From assembly GCA_902795625.1 (NCBI GenBank), contig CADBLW010000256.1, forward strand, positions 1 to 7,124: a stretch of DNA of 7,124 nt. Direction: 5' to 3'. The notes below the pieces were generated by a model. It did not search any database, was not told the DNA's origin, and saw only the letters and a list, made by a program, of their open reading frames with translations. Made by a program: the position numbers and the translations under genes. Shown here one piece after another: positions 1 to 5,810 of the stretch (within the stretch, counting starts at the first letter, position 1; each line of letters opens with the position of its first letter). Source of the DNA: an uncultured Lachnospiraceae bacterium (GTDB taxonomy: Bacteria; Bacillota; Clostridia; Lachnospirales; Lachnospiraceae).

Positions 1-204
1 ACCTACACGAACGAGCAGGTCGACGTCTCCGGCACCTACGCCGGGATCGACTGGACCGGTTTCCAGTACAGCGACGGCTGGGGCGGCTACGGCTTTGAAC
101 TGATCTCCACCGTAAACGGCAAGCCCGTGCGCGTCTCCTGCTGCGGCTTCGCCTTCGACAGCGAGGCAGCTGCGCTTGTACTCGGCTCACTTAAGATCAG
201 CTGA
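1..204 (+). CDS. C-terminal fragment of an unidentified, probably secreted protein
   Basis: An open frame enters from the left edge and stops at TGA 202-204, giving the last 67 residues of a larger protein. The fragment is rich in Gly, Tyr, Trp, Ser and Thr (for example DWTGFQYSDGWGGYGFEL), with a Cys-Cys pair (SCCGF) and a hydrophobic, Ala/Leu-rich end (AAALVLGSLKIS). The alternating polar and aromatic residues suggest beta strands, as in extracellular domains, but I recognise no family. Its 3' end lies 43 bases before the alr start with no terminator hairpin between, so the two may be cotranscribed. The frame has no internal stop and its codon use resembles alr, so it is very likely a genuine gene end. 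Function unknown. Confidence 0.72.
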   Translation, partial: TYTNEQVDVSGTYAGIDWTGFQYSDGWGGYGFELISTVNGKPVRVSCCGFAFDSEAAALVLGSLKIS

Positions 205-247
205 TATATCGGTCATACCCGAAATTCGGAAAATCGAGGCATTCACC

Positions 248-1417
248 ATGGATTCAACACTGAAACGCACCTGGTCGGAGATTGATCTGGACGCGCTGGT
301 TCACAACTACCGCACGCTGCGCGAGCATGTCGGAGCGGACGTAAAATTCCTCGGGGTCGTGAAGGCTGACGCCTACGGCCACGGTTCCGTCATCGTAGCG
401 CGCACGCTCCAGGAGAACGGCGCGGACTATCTCGCGGTCAGCAGCATCGACGAGGCGATGGAGCTTCGCCTGAACGGGATCACAATGCCGATCCTGATCC
501 TCGGCCACACGCCGAAGGAGCAGGTTGAGCGACTGCTTCAGTACAACATCACACAGGCCGTGACATGCAAGGCCAAGGCTGTGGAGTACTCCGAGGAGGC
601 GACCCGCCTGGGCGGCACGCTCCGGATCCACATCAAGGTGGACACGGGCATGTCGCGGCTCGGATATCTGTGTGACGGAGATTTGTTTTCTACAGGTGTA
701 GAAGGTATATGCGAAGCGGTTTCCATGCCGGGGCTTGAGGCTGAAGGCATCTTCACTCATTTTGCGGTATCCGATGAACCCGGCGAGGAGGCAAAGGCAT
801 ATACGGAGCATCAGTTCAAACTTTTCACGGATGTGATCGAGGGTGTTCGGAAGCAGTGCGGACACATTTTCCGTCTGCGCCACTGCTCAAACACGGGCGC
901 AGTCGCGAGATATCCGGAGACGTACCTCGACATGGTCCGTCCGGGACTTCTTCTGTACGGGTACGGCGAATTCGCCGCAGAGCTCGGACTCAAGCCGGTG
1001 ATGACGCTGAAGACCAATGTTTCCACGATCAAGATTTATCCCGCCGGCACGGCGATCAGCTATGGCGGCATCTATAAGACAGAGCATACGACGCGCATCG
1101 GCGTACTGCCCTACGGCTACGCGGACGGTTTCTTCCGCTGCCTCTCGAACCGCTGCAGCCTTATGACGGACGAAGGTCCCGCGCCGCAGCGCGGCAAGAT
1201 CTGCATGGACATGTGCATGGTTGACCTGACGGACAAGCCGGGTGTGGTCATCGGTTCCGAGATCGAGGTGTTCGGCCCGCGCAATCCGATCGAGCACATG
1301 GCCGAGCTGGCGGGCACAATTCCGTATGAACTGACCTGCGCGGTCAGCAAGCGCGTGCCGAGGAAGTATATCCGCGGCGGCGAAGTTATTGAGGAGGAAC
1401 TGATGCTTCGGATGTGA
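248..1417 (+). CDS. alr: Alanine racemase (PLP-dependent, EC 5.1.1.1)
   Basis: This cytoplasmic enzyme interconverts L- and D-alanine, and D-alanine feeds peptidoglycan cross-linking precursors. The protein is 389 residues, normal for the family. The N-terminal TIM barrel holds the PLP lysine K39 in VVKADAYGHG. K130 in HIKVDTGMSRLG matches the carbamylated lysine of the Geobacillus enzyme, and R137 follows it. R231 in MVRPGLLLYG matches the arginine facing the PLP ring nitrogen. The C-terminal beta domain carries the second catalytic base Y272 in ISYGGIY, and C319/M320 in ICMDMCMVD, which line the active-site entrance. These equivalences rest on remembered family motifs. I chose ATG 248 because GAGG (236-239) sits 8 bases upstream. 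A longer frame from TTG 176 would overlap the preceding gene and lacks a site. Every key residue is present, so it should be active. Confidence 0.97.
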   Translation: MDSTLKRTWSEIDLDALVHNYRTLREHVGADVKFLGVVKADAYGHGSVIVARTLQENGADYLAVSSIDEAMELRLNGITMPILILGHTPKEQVERLLQYNITQAVTCKAKAVEYSEEATRLGGTLRIHIKVDTGMSRLGYLCDGDLFSTGVEGICEAVSMPGLEAEGIFTHFAVSDEPGEEAKAYTEHQFKLFTDVIEGVRKQCGHIFRLRHCSNTGAVARYPETYLDMVRPGLLLYGYGEFAAELGLKPVMTLKTNVSTIKIYPAGTAISYGGIYKTEHTTRIGVLPYGYADGFFRCLSNRCSLMTDEGPAPQRGKICMDMCMVDLTDKPGVVIGSEIEVFGPRNPIEHMAELAGTIPYELTCAVSKRVPRKYIRGGEVIEEELMLRM

Positions 1418-1444
1418 GGCATCGCTGTGTCTTAACGATACATT

Positions 1445-1468
1445 AAAGGTAGATTAAATTTACCTTTT
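1445..1468 (+). terminator. Weak terminator-like hairpin after alr
   Basis: AAAGGTA (1445-1451) and TACCTTT (1461-1467) form a perfect 7-bp inverted repeat around a 9-base AT-rich loop, 27 bases after the alr stop. The stem has only two G-C pairs and the U-run is partly inside the stem, so termination would be inefficient. A second small dyad, TTTCC-TT-GGAAA (1466-1477), overlaps its right arm. The pair could instead be a protein-binding site just upstream of the next promoter. Confidence 0.35.
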
Positions 1469-1482
1469 CCTTGGAAAGTATA

Positions 1483-1511
1483 TTGCAATTACCGGGAAAA
1501 TGTGGTATGAT
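1483..1511 (+). promoter_or_regulatory. Sigma-A-type promoter for the GlsB-like gene
   Basis: TTGCAA (1483-1488) and TATGAT (1506-1511) are separated by exactly 17 bases, with TG at 1503-1504 giving an extended -10. Transcription would begin near 1518, leaving a leader of about 75 bases before the ATG at 1593. Confidence 0.75.
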
Positions 1512-1518
1512 CTGATCG

Positions 1519-1567
1519 TCGGAGGGAATCCGAGCGGCAGACTGCGCGCGCGGTTTGCCGGATGATC
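1519..1567 (+). other. Structured 5' leader of the GlsB-like gene
   Basis: The leader contains a strong hairpin: CGGCAGAC (1535-1542) pairs with GTTTGCCG (1553-1560) through 8 pairs including one G-U, closing a GC-rich 10-base loop. A smaller hairpin, TCGGA (1519-1523) with TCCGA (1529-1533), precedes it. An outer inverted repeat, TGATCGTC (1513-1520) with GATGATCA (1561-1568, one G-U), would enclose both, but its left arm overlaps the predicted start of transcription, so it may be only partly transcribed. The GGAGGT ribosome site at 1580-1585 lies just downstream and is not sequestered by these stems. No known riboswitch is recognised. Confidence 0.4.
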
Positions 1568-1592
1568 ATTAGAAATAACGGAGGTAATTCAT

Positions 1593-1841
1593 ATGTTGTG
1601 GAGTTGGATTGTTACAATTCTTGTAAGTGCTTTTGTAGGTTGGCTTGCAGGTTCGTTGATGGGTAATAAGAACCAGGGTTTCATCGTGAATGTTATCCTC
1701 GGTATCATCGGTGGTATTGTCGGTAAACTTGTATTCAGCCTGATCGGTTTCACTCCTACCAATATCATCGGCAGTGCGATCAGCGGTGTCGTAGGCACCT
1801 GCATTTTGATCGGCGCTTACAGATTCCTGACCAAGAAATGA
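1593..1841 (+). CDS. GlsB/YeaQ/YmgE-family small membrane protein
   Basis: This 82-residue, very hydrophobic protein matches the GlsB/YeaQ/YmgE group, also annotated as transglycosylase-associated protein. Three membrane helices can be seen at about residues 3-22, 30-52 and 60-79. They are packed with Gly pairs (GWLAGSLMG, GIIGGIVGKL, SGVVGTCILIGAY), and the protein ends in a basic tail (RFLTKK). Length and glycine pattern are typical. Members are often induced by envelope or general stress, but their biochemical role is not established, and the transglycosylase label should not be read as an activity. The start is fixed by GGAGGT (1580-1585), 7 bases before the ATG. The gene has its own promoter and terminator, so it appears monocistronic. 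Confidence 0.88.
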   Translation: MLWSWIVTILVSAFVGWLAGSLMGNKNQGFIVNVILGIIGGIVGKLVFSLIGFTPTNIIGSAISGVVGTCILIGAYRFLTKK

Positions 1842-1870
1842 TCGGAGTGTCACATCGTAATACGAAACGA

Positions 1871-1902
1871 AAGGGGGTTGCTTCTGCAGCCCCTTTGATT
1901 TT
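1871..1902 (+). terminator. Intrinsic terminator after the GlsB-like gene
   Basis: An 11-bp stem (1871-1881 with 1886-1896, two G-U pairs, GGGG/CCCC core) closes a TTCT loop and is followed by TGATTTT. It begins 29 bases after the stop codon. The downstream arm and T-run overlap the -35 element of the next promoter. Confidence 0.85.
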
Positions 1903-1923
1903 CCCATGCATGTGTGGTATACT
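1895..1923 (+). promoter_or_regulatory. Sigma-A-type promoter for the four-gene cluster
   Basis: TTGATT (1895-1900), a 17-base spacer and TATACT (1918-1923) with TG at 1915-1916 form a good extended -10 promoter. The predicted start of transcription near 1930 gives a leader of about 70 bases before the ATG at 2000. The -35 lies inside the tail of the preceding terminator. Confidence 0.75.
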
Positions 1924-1938
1924 TAAAGGAGAGAAACA

Positions 1939-1988
1939 GCGCGGTTTTTACCGTGCGGCATTACCTCTGAGCGTAACAGAGGTGTTTT
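1939..1988 (+). promoter_or_regulatory. Tandem leader hairpins, possible attenuator
   Basis: Two hairpins fill the leader. The first is GCGCGG (1939-1944) with CCGTGC (1951-1956), 6 pairs including one G-U, loop TTTTTA. The second is ACCTCTG (1963-1969) with CAGAGGT (1977-1983), a perfect 7-bp stem with a 7-base loop, followed by GTTTTG (1984-1989). The second resembles a weak intrinsic terminator placed between promoter and ribosome site, so it could attenuate transcription. No antiterminator pairing or leader peptide is obvious. Confidence 0.4.
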
Positions 1989-1999
1989 GAGGAGTTATT

Positions 2000-2587
2000 A
2001 TGAAACGGGTAATTAACGCAGCTGCTTTCTTTCTGCTGCTGATCTTGCTCTTTGCCTTCGCCGGTGTTACCGTAGACAGTCTCACGGACTTTGATTTCGG
2101 AGAGGCTTTTATCGGTTTCATCTTCACGTATCTGACCTTCCGCGGCGTCCGTTCGACGTACCGCAAGGCGTTCGGTGATCATCCGGCACAGACACAGCCG
2201 CAGAATCCGGAGCTCGGGTTCAATCCGGAGATGGACCATACCGACGACATGTCGATGCAGTACAATCCTTATTTTTCGGATGTCTATGCGGAACAGGCGC
2301 AGGAGCAACAACGGCAGCTTCAGCAGCAGCTTCAACAACAGCAACTTATGCAGCAGCAGATGATGCAGCAACAACTGATCCGCCAGCAGATGTTGGAACA
2401 GCAACTGCTTCAACAACAGCTCGTGCAGCAACAGACGGCGCAGCAACAGATGTTGCAGCAACAGCTCGCGCAGCAGGAGATCGACCGTCAGCTTCTTTTG
2501 CAGCAACAGCAGCAGATGATGCAGGACGCGCAGAACAATATGACTTTTCCGCCGCTCCCGCCATCCGGCGGTATGCCCGGCATGTGA
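2000..2587 (+). CDS. Glutamine-rich membrane protein with a five-residue repeat
   Basis: This 195-residue protein is not recognised as a member of any family. Residues 4-25 form a strongly hydrophobic helix (signal anchor or first membrane span), and residues 33-47 are a second hydrophobic stretch, giving a probable hairpin or anchored N-terminus. A Pro/Asn/Asp-rich linker follows (about 60-100). Residues 103-172 are an in-phase array of fourteen five-residue units of the form QQQ-hydrophobic-any, such as QQQMM, QQQLI and QQQLV. A short Pro/Gly/Met tail ends the protein (PPLPPSGGMPGM). The five-residue spacing does not match a coiled-coil heptad or the A(D/N)LXX pentapeptide-repeat consensus. 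The start is set by AGGAG (1990-1994), 5 bases upstream. It is the first gene of a cluster with the acidic protein and the anchored hydrolase, so a scaffold or assembly role is possible but not shown. The large frames opposite it come only from the antisense of CAG/CAA codons. Confidence 0.82.
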   Translation: MKRVINAAAFFLLLILLFAFAGVTVDSLTDFDFGEAFIGFIFTYLTFRGVRSTYRKAFGDHPAQTQPQNPELGFNPEMDHTDDMSMQYNPYFSDVYAEQAQEQQRQLQQQLQQQQLMQQQMMQQQLIRQQMLEQQLLQQQLVQQQTAQQQMLQQQLAQQEIDRQLLLQQQQQMMQDAQNNMTFPPLPPSGGMPGM

Positions 2588-2597
2588 GCGCAGGGAA

Positions 2598-2631
2598 CTG
2601 CGGCGGATATCGATCATAGCTGCGGCGGATA
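2598..2631 (+). repeat. Short direct repeat between two genes
   Basis: CTGCGGCGGATA occurs at 2598-2609 and again at 2620-2631, offset by 22 bases, in the gap between the Gln-rich gene and the acidic orphan. It may be a small duplication or a tandem binding site. No terminator hairpin is seen in this gap. Confidence 0.5.
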
Positions 2632-2651
2632 CGGAACATAAAGGAATGAAC

Positions 2652-3014
2652 ATGGACGAACCGGAATTGTATCTGGAAAATATCGGTGAGGACGACGCTC
2701 CCCTTGTGGATATCATGGGCGAGGAGTTCACAACCGCCGACGTAAAGAAAATGATCCTCGACCTCATCTGCCTGTTGGGCGAGGAAGGCGGCGAAAACGC
2801 CGAAATGAATGAGAAAGTACTCCTGAGGCTGCTGGCGTTCATCTCGATGGAGCCTGCGCCGGAGGGAATGGAGGAGCTGACTGACAGCGCCCGCTATACA
2901 TGCATCCGCGCCCTCGAGGCGATCCGCAAGCGTGAGACCACCGGCACGGTGACCAAGAAACAGCTCTACGTGGTACTCTACCTGCTTCGCGGATATGCGT
3001 GCCGCTGTCACTGA
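2652..3014 (+). CDS. Small acidic hypothetical protein
   Basis: This 120-residue protein belongs to no family I recognise. It has no signal peptide or membrane segment. The first ~35 residues are strongly acidic (MDEPELYLENIGEDD). The rest looks helical, with amphipathic stretches around KKMILDLICLLGEEG, NEKVLLRLLAFISME, ARYTCIRALEAIRK and KKQLYVVLYLLRGY, so a compact cytoplasmic helical bundle is likely. It ends in CRCH, with further single cysteines in the helices. The start at 2652 is preferred over the in-frame ATG at 2646, because AAGGA (2641-2645) abuts the upstream ATG but lies 6 bases before 2652. It sits 64 bases after the Gln-rich gene and 39 bases before the hydrolase on the same strand, so cotranscription is likely. 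An adaptor or regulatory partner is possible, though nothing in the sequence proves it. Confidence 0.78.
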   Translation: MDEPELYLENIGEDDAPLVDIMGEEFTTADVKKMILDLICLLGEEGGENAEMNEKVLLRLLAFISMEPAPEGMEELTDSARYTCIRALEAIRKRETTGTVTKKQLYVVLYLLRGYACRCH

Positions 3015-3053
3015 TTGGCATGGCGGGAAGCAGTCTGAAAGGCGGCAAATGAT

Positions 3054-5210
3054 ATGAAAAAGCAGCACAAAAAAGGAATCATCGCAATCTTACTGGCATT
3101 CCTTTTGTGTGCTGTTTTTTTGCGCCCGGCATACGCGGAGGATATCGAGGGTGATTTTCCGTATGAAACGAGCGGTCTCTCCGGCAAGCCGGAGGCTAAC
3201 TCCTTCTCCTACGTCTACCGCGACAGCTTCTTCGAAACATCCTCCTATGAGATGAACCCGGACCTCGCGCGGCTGGCCATGAGACTCGCGATCGCAGGCT
3301 TCGGAGTCGGCGAATCGTCCGAGCCCAACACTCTCCTGTCGATGTTCGACACTCTCGGGATCCGGTACTCGGAGGAGACGGTTCACTACGAGGTTCCCGG
3401 TCCGGATACGATCGGGTACGCGTACGGCATGCGTGAAATCTCCGACGACGAGGTCCTGATCGTGACCGTGGTCCGCGGCGGCAACTACCAGAAGGAATGG
3501 GCGAGCAATTTTACGCTCGGATACTCGGAGGACCATGAGGGCTTCCGTGCCTGTGCGGACATCATTGTGAAGGATCTCGGCGAGTATATCGGCACGATTC
3601 CCGCCGGCAAGAAAGTTTCCCTTCTCCTGACCGGGTATTCCAGAGCGGCTGCCGTGAGCAATCTGGCCGCTGCCGTGCTGGACCAAATGGCCGACGAGTC
3701 CCGCCTCGGCTCTGTGACTCCGGGAAACATCTATGCCTACTGCTTCGCCTGCCCGTTGACGACGAGGCGGACGGAGGAGGCATCGAAGGCGCTGTACTCC
3801 AACATTTTCTGCTTCCTTCATCCCGCGGATCCCGTCCCGAAGGTCGCTCCCGGCGAATGGGGATACGGAAGGTTCGGCAAATCCTATCTGCTTCCCACGG
3901 CAATCCATACGGACGGCTATGACGCATACCGCGAGACGTTCGTATCGCTCTTCTGCCGGTATTCCCTGGCAGAGTATTATCCGATCCAGGCAATCAACAT
4001 CCTGAAGATGGATCGCGCGATCTCCGCAACAGCGAGCACTCTGATCGCACCGTCGATCTACGTGCTGACCGTGCAGGACTCCATCCGCAAGGCGATCCTC
4101 GGTGACGGGGAAGAGGATTCCTTCCTTTCCTCATTGTTCGGCGATATCGGCGATTCGGGAATTCAGGGAGCCGATGTGATCTATCTGAACAATCCGTTCG
4201 TAGCCCACGCCCCGGAACTGTATCTTGCCGCGTTGGATGCCATCGGAGACGGAGCAATCCTTCAAAACACCCGCACGGAGTATGACTATTTCACGTGTGA
4301 GGGCGATGTTACGGCCCACATATACGACCACAGCGGTAACACGGTTCTGAAAGGGAACGGCCAAGTGGTTTTGAAGGAAAACGGGGAAGCTCTCCTCCAT
4401 GATGAGGAAGGCTTCGGGTTATGCGGGGCTGACTATGACCTCGGGACATTACTGTTTGACTGCGTGAGCACGGAAACGTACTATGCGGTCCTGGAAGCCG
4501 TAAAAGACACAAAGATCGACCTTCGGTGCGGACAGTTTAACAGCCTTGCATCGAGGGATGCAAAGCGATATGACTACAACAAGGTTGTTCTGAAGGAAGG
4601 CGAATGTGCCGTGCTCGTTCTGGACCCGAAGGAACCTCTGTTATATCGGACGACCTCCGATTCCGCGGAGACGATGCTCGCGGCACTCATACAGGGAAAG
4701 GCAACGGATGTTGAGCCCGTGAAGCCGAAGAAGATCACTGTCTCGGAGCAGGACCCGACCGATGACCCGGAACTGAACCCCACGCCGGAAGCAACACCCA
4801 CAGTGACGCCCACCGTTGTACCCACGGCGGAGCCCACAGTGTCGCCAGACGTGACCCCTACCGCGGAGCCTGACGTGACTCCTGAAGCGACGCCTGCATC
4901 GGAACCCACCGTGACGCCGGCAGTGACGCCTGCGGATCCCACAGGGACACCCGCGGAAAATCCCACCCTGACGCCTTCAGGGACGCCGGAAGGCCCCACG
5001 GAAGCTCCCACCGTCACGCCTGCGGAGACGCCTGAGGGATCGGACAATCCGGAAGAAGCGACGGAGTTCGACGATGGCATAGAAAGAGCCAGGGGCAGAG
5101 GCAAGTCGACGAATTGGCTGGTGCCTGCAGTTGCGGCGGCTGTCGGGGTGGCGACCATAGCGATTGCGGCAGTGCTGATACGCAGGAAGCACCGGAAGAA
5201 GGATAAGTGA
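3054..5210 (+). CDS. Secreted, membrane-anchored lipase-like alpha/beta hydrolase
   Basis: This 718-residue surface protein resembles clostridial class 3 lipase-like hydrolases. Residues 1-28 are a signal peptide (basic start, hydrophobic core, AYA before ED). The nucleophile elbow is GYSRA with S196, a variant of GxSxG whose last residue is Ala. D259 in HPADPVPK followed by WGYGRFG, and H385 in AHAPELYLAAL, complete a plausible Ser-Asp-His triad. Residues about 400-550 may be an extra domain. Residues 565-671 form an acidic Pro/Thr linker with proline at nearly every fourth residue and no Lys or Arg. Residues 688-709 are a membrane helix followed by a basic tail (RRKHRKKDK), so the enzyme should be tethered facing outward. 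There is no LPXTG sortase signal. The ribosome site is weak (AAAGG at 3038-3042, 11 bases from the ATG), but the signal peptide fits this start. Substrate is unknown: lipids or other esters are reasonable by family, and loss of activity cannot be excluded. Confidence 0.85.
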   Translation: MKKQHKKGIIAILLAFLLCAVFLRPAYAEDIEGDFPYETSGLSGKPEANSFSYVYRDSFFETSSYEMNPDLARLAMRLAIAGFGVGESSEPNTLLSMFDTLGIRYSEETVHYEVPGPDTIGYAYGMREISDDEVLIVTVVRGGNYQKEWASNFTLGYSEDHEGFRACADIIVKDLGEYIGTIPAGKKVSLLLTGYSRAAAVSNLAAAVLDQMADESRLGSVTPGNIYAYCFACPLTTRRTEEASKALYSNIFCFLHPADPVPKVAPGEWGYGRFGKSYLLPTAIHTDGYDAYRETFVSLFCRYSLAEYYPIQAINILKMDRAISATASTLIAPSIYVLTVQDSIRKAILGDGEEDSFLSSLFGDIGDSGIQGADVIYLNNPFVAHAPELYLAALDAIGDGAILQNTRTEYDYFTCEGDVTAHIYDHSGNTVLKGNGQVVLKENGEALLHDEEGFGLCGADYDLGTLLFDCVSTETYYAVLEAVKDTKIDLRCGQFNSLASRDAKRYDYNKVVLKEGECAVLVLDPKEPLLYRTTSDSAETMLAALIQGKATDVEPVKPKKITVSEQDPTDDPELNPTPEATPTVTPTVVPTAEPTVSPDVTPTAEPDVTPEATPASEPTVTPAVTPADPTGTPAENPTLTPSGTPEGPTEAPTVTPAETPEGSDNPEEATEFDDGIERARGRGKSTNWLVPAVAAAVGVATIAIAAVLIRRKHRKKDK
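4770..5035 (+). repeat. Degenerate 12-base repeat encoding a proline-every-fourth linker
   Basis: Within the hydrolase gene, codons for Pro recur every 12 bases. Prolines lie at residues 578, 582, 586 and so on without a break to 626, then slip by one at 629 and again at 648, continuing to 660. Units such as PTVT and PTAE recur with varied codons. This looks like a surface stalk maintained or grown by repeat slippage. Confidence 0.8.
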
Positions 5211-5263
5211 CCGGAAATGTCGCCATCTCGCGTCTGCGGACAATGCATAGGAAGGAGCGGATC

Positions 5264-5701
5264 ATGCAGGTCGCCGTCATACTGTTGATCATCGGAATTC
5301 TCATTTATGTGATCACCGGCAACCCCGGCTATGTGCTTTTTACGGGGTCCGTACTATTGCTGCTGATCTCCGCGTCGCTTGTTCTGCTGTTTAGCTACTG
5401 TATCATCCTGCTGCTGCGCTCGGAGCGCAGAGATGCGGTGTTTACAAAGGTTGATCTTCCGTCTTCCGGAAGTTCGCACAAGGTGGCGTACTACCGCATA
5501 GGTGAGGAGGAATACCCCTGCATTTTCCCCGAGGAAGGCATTTTCCGACGCTTTCTGTATCACACGGATCAGCCGTGCCGCGTACGTCTGACACGAAAAG
5601 GAGGGCGCGTGTTTGACCGGTACTCGACCATCACGACGATCGTCGGGTTTTCGGCGGGGTTGATCATCTGCGTGATCACTCTCGCGCTGCATTTTATGTA
5701 A
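5264..5701 (+). CDS. Small three-helix membrane protein of unknown function
   Basis: This 145-residue protein has membrane helices at about residues 2-18, 24-52 and 122-144. Between the last two lies a soluble domain of about 70 residues with aromatic and acidic residues (KVAYYRIGEEEYPCIFPEEG) and an arginine-rich stretch ending in GGRVFDRYS. The layout, a short YxxxxEEY strand segment between membrane helices, recalls DUF3592-type proteins, but I would not assign it to that family from sight. The start at ATG 5264 is chosen because AAGGAG (5252-5257) lies 6 bases upstream. In-frame GTG 5207 and ATG 5243 lack a ribosome site, and the GTG would overlap the hydrolase stop. It follows the hydrolase by 53 bases and ends before the bidirectional terminator, so it is the last gene of the cluster. 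It could support the anchored hydrolase, but that is inference. Confidence 0.82.
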   Translation: MQVAVILLIIGILIYVITGNPGYVLFTGSVLLLLISASLVLLFSYCIILLLRSERRDAVFTKVDLPSSGSSHKVAYYRIGEEEYPCIFPEEGIFRRFLYHTDQPCRVRLTRKGGRVFDRYSTITTIVGFSAGLIICVITLALHFM

Positions 5702-5721
5702 AATGAATCTGTGCTGAGCAT

Positions 5722-5768
5722 AACAAAAGGAGATTGAACCAGGCTGCGTTCAATCTCCTTCTTTTGTT
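5722..5768. terminator. Bidirectional terminator between convergent genes
   Basis: GGAGATTGAAC (5729-5739) and GTTCAATCTCC (5748-5758) form a perfect 11-bp stem with an 8-base loop. AACAAAA (5722-5728) and TTTTGTT (5762-5768) extend it past a 3-base bulge. Read on either strand, the hairpin is followed by a U-rich run, so it can end both the cluster on the plus strand and the yitT-like gene on the minus strand. Confidence 0.9.
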
Positions 5769-5810
5769 GCGTTCCGTATACCGGTCTGTGTGCCGGCTTT
5801 CGTTTCCGTT

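Noticed and set aside
196..229. Short palindromes ATCAGCTGAT (196-205) and CCGAA-A-TTCGG (219-229) before alr
   Set aside because: The first lies mostly in the upstream gene's final codons and no promoter is visible nearby, so an operator role cannot be supported.
176..247. Extended alr start at TTG 176
   Set aside because: It would overlap the upstream gene, lacks a ribosome site and adds residues not found in alanine racemases; ATG 248 has GAGG at proper spacing.
2646..2651. ATG 2646 as the start of the acidic orphan
   Set aside because: The AAGGA ribosome site directly abuts it with zero spacing, whereas ATG 2652 has a 6-base spacer.
1961..2842. A 293-codon minus-strand open frame rich in leucine
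   Set aside because: Its Leu runs are the antisense of the CAG/CAA array in the Gln-rich gene, and it has no ribosome site or recognisable domain.
4574..5248. A 224-codon minus-strand open frame rich in Gly, Ser and Val
   Set aside because: It is the antisense of the Pro/Thr stalk repeats and conflicts with the well-supported hydrolase gene.
5207..5263. GTG 5207 or ATG 5243 as start of the last cluster gene
   Set aside because: Neither has a ribosome site, while ATG 5264 has AAGGAG 6 bases upstream and begins directly with a membrane helix.
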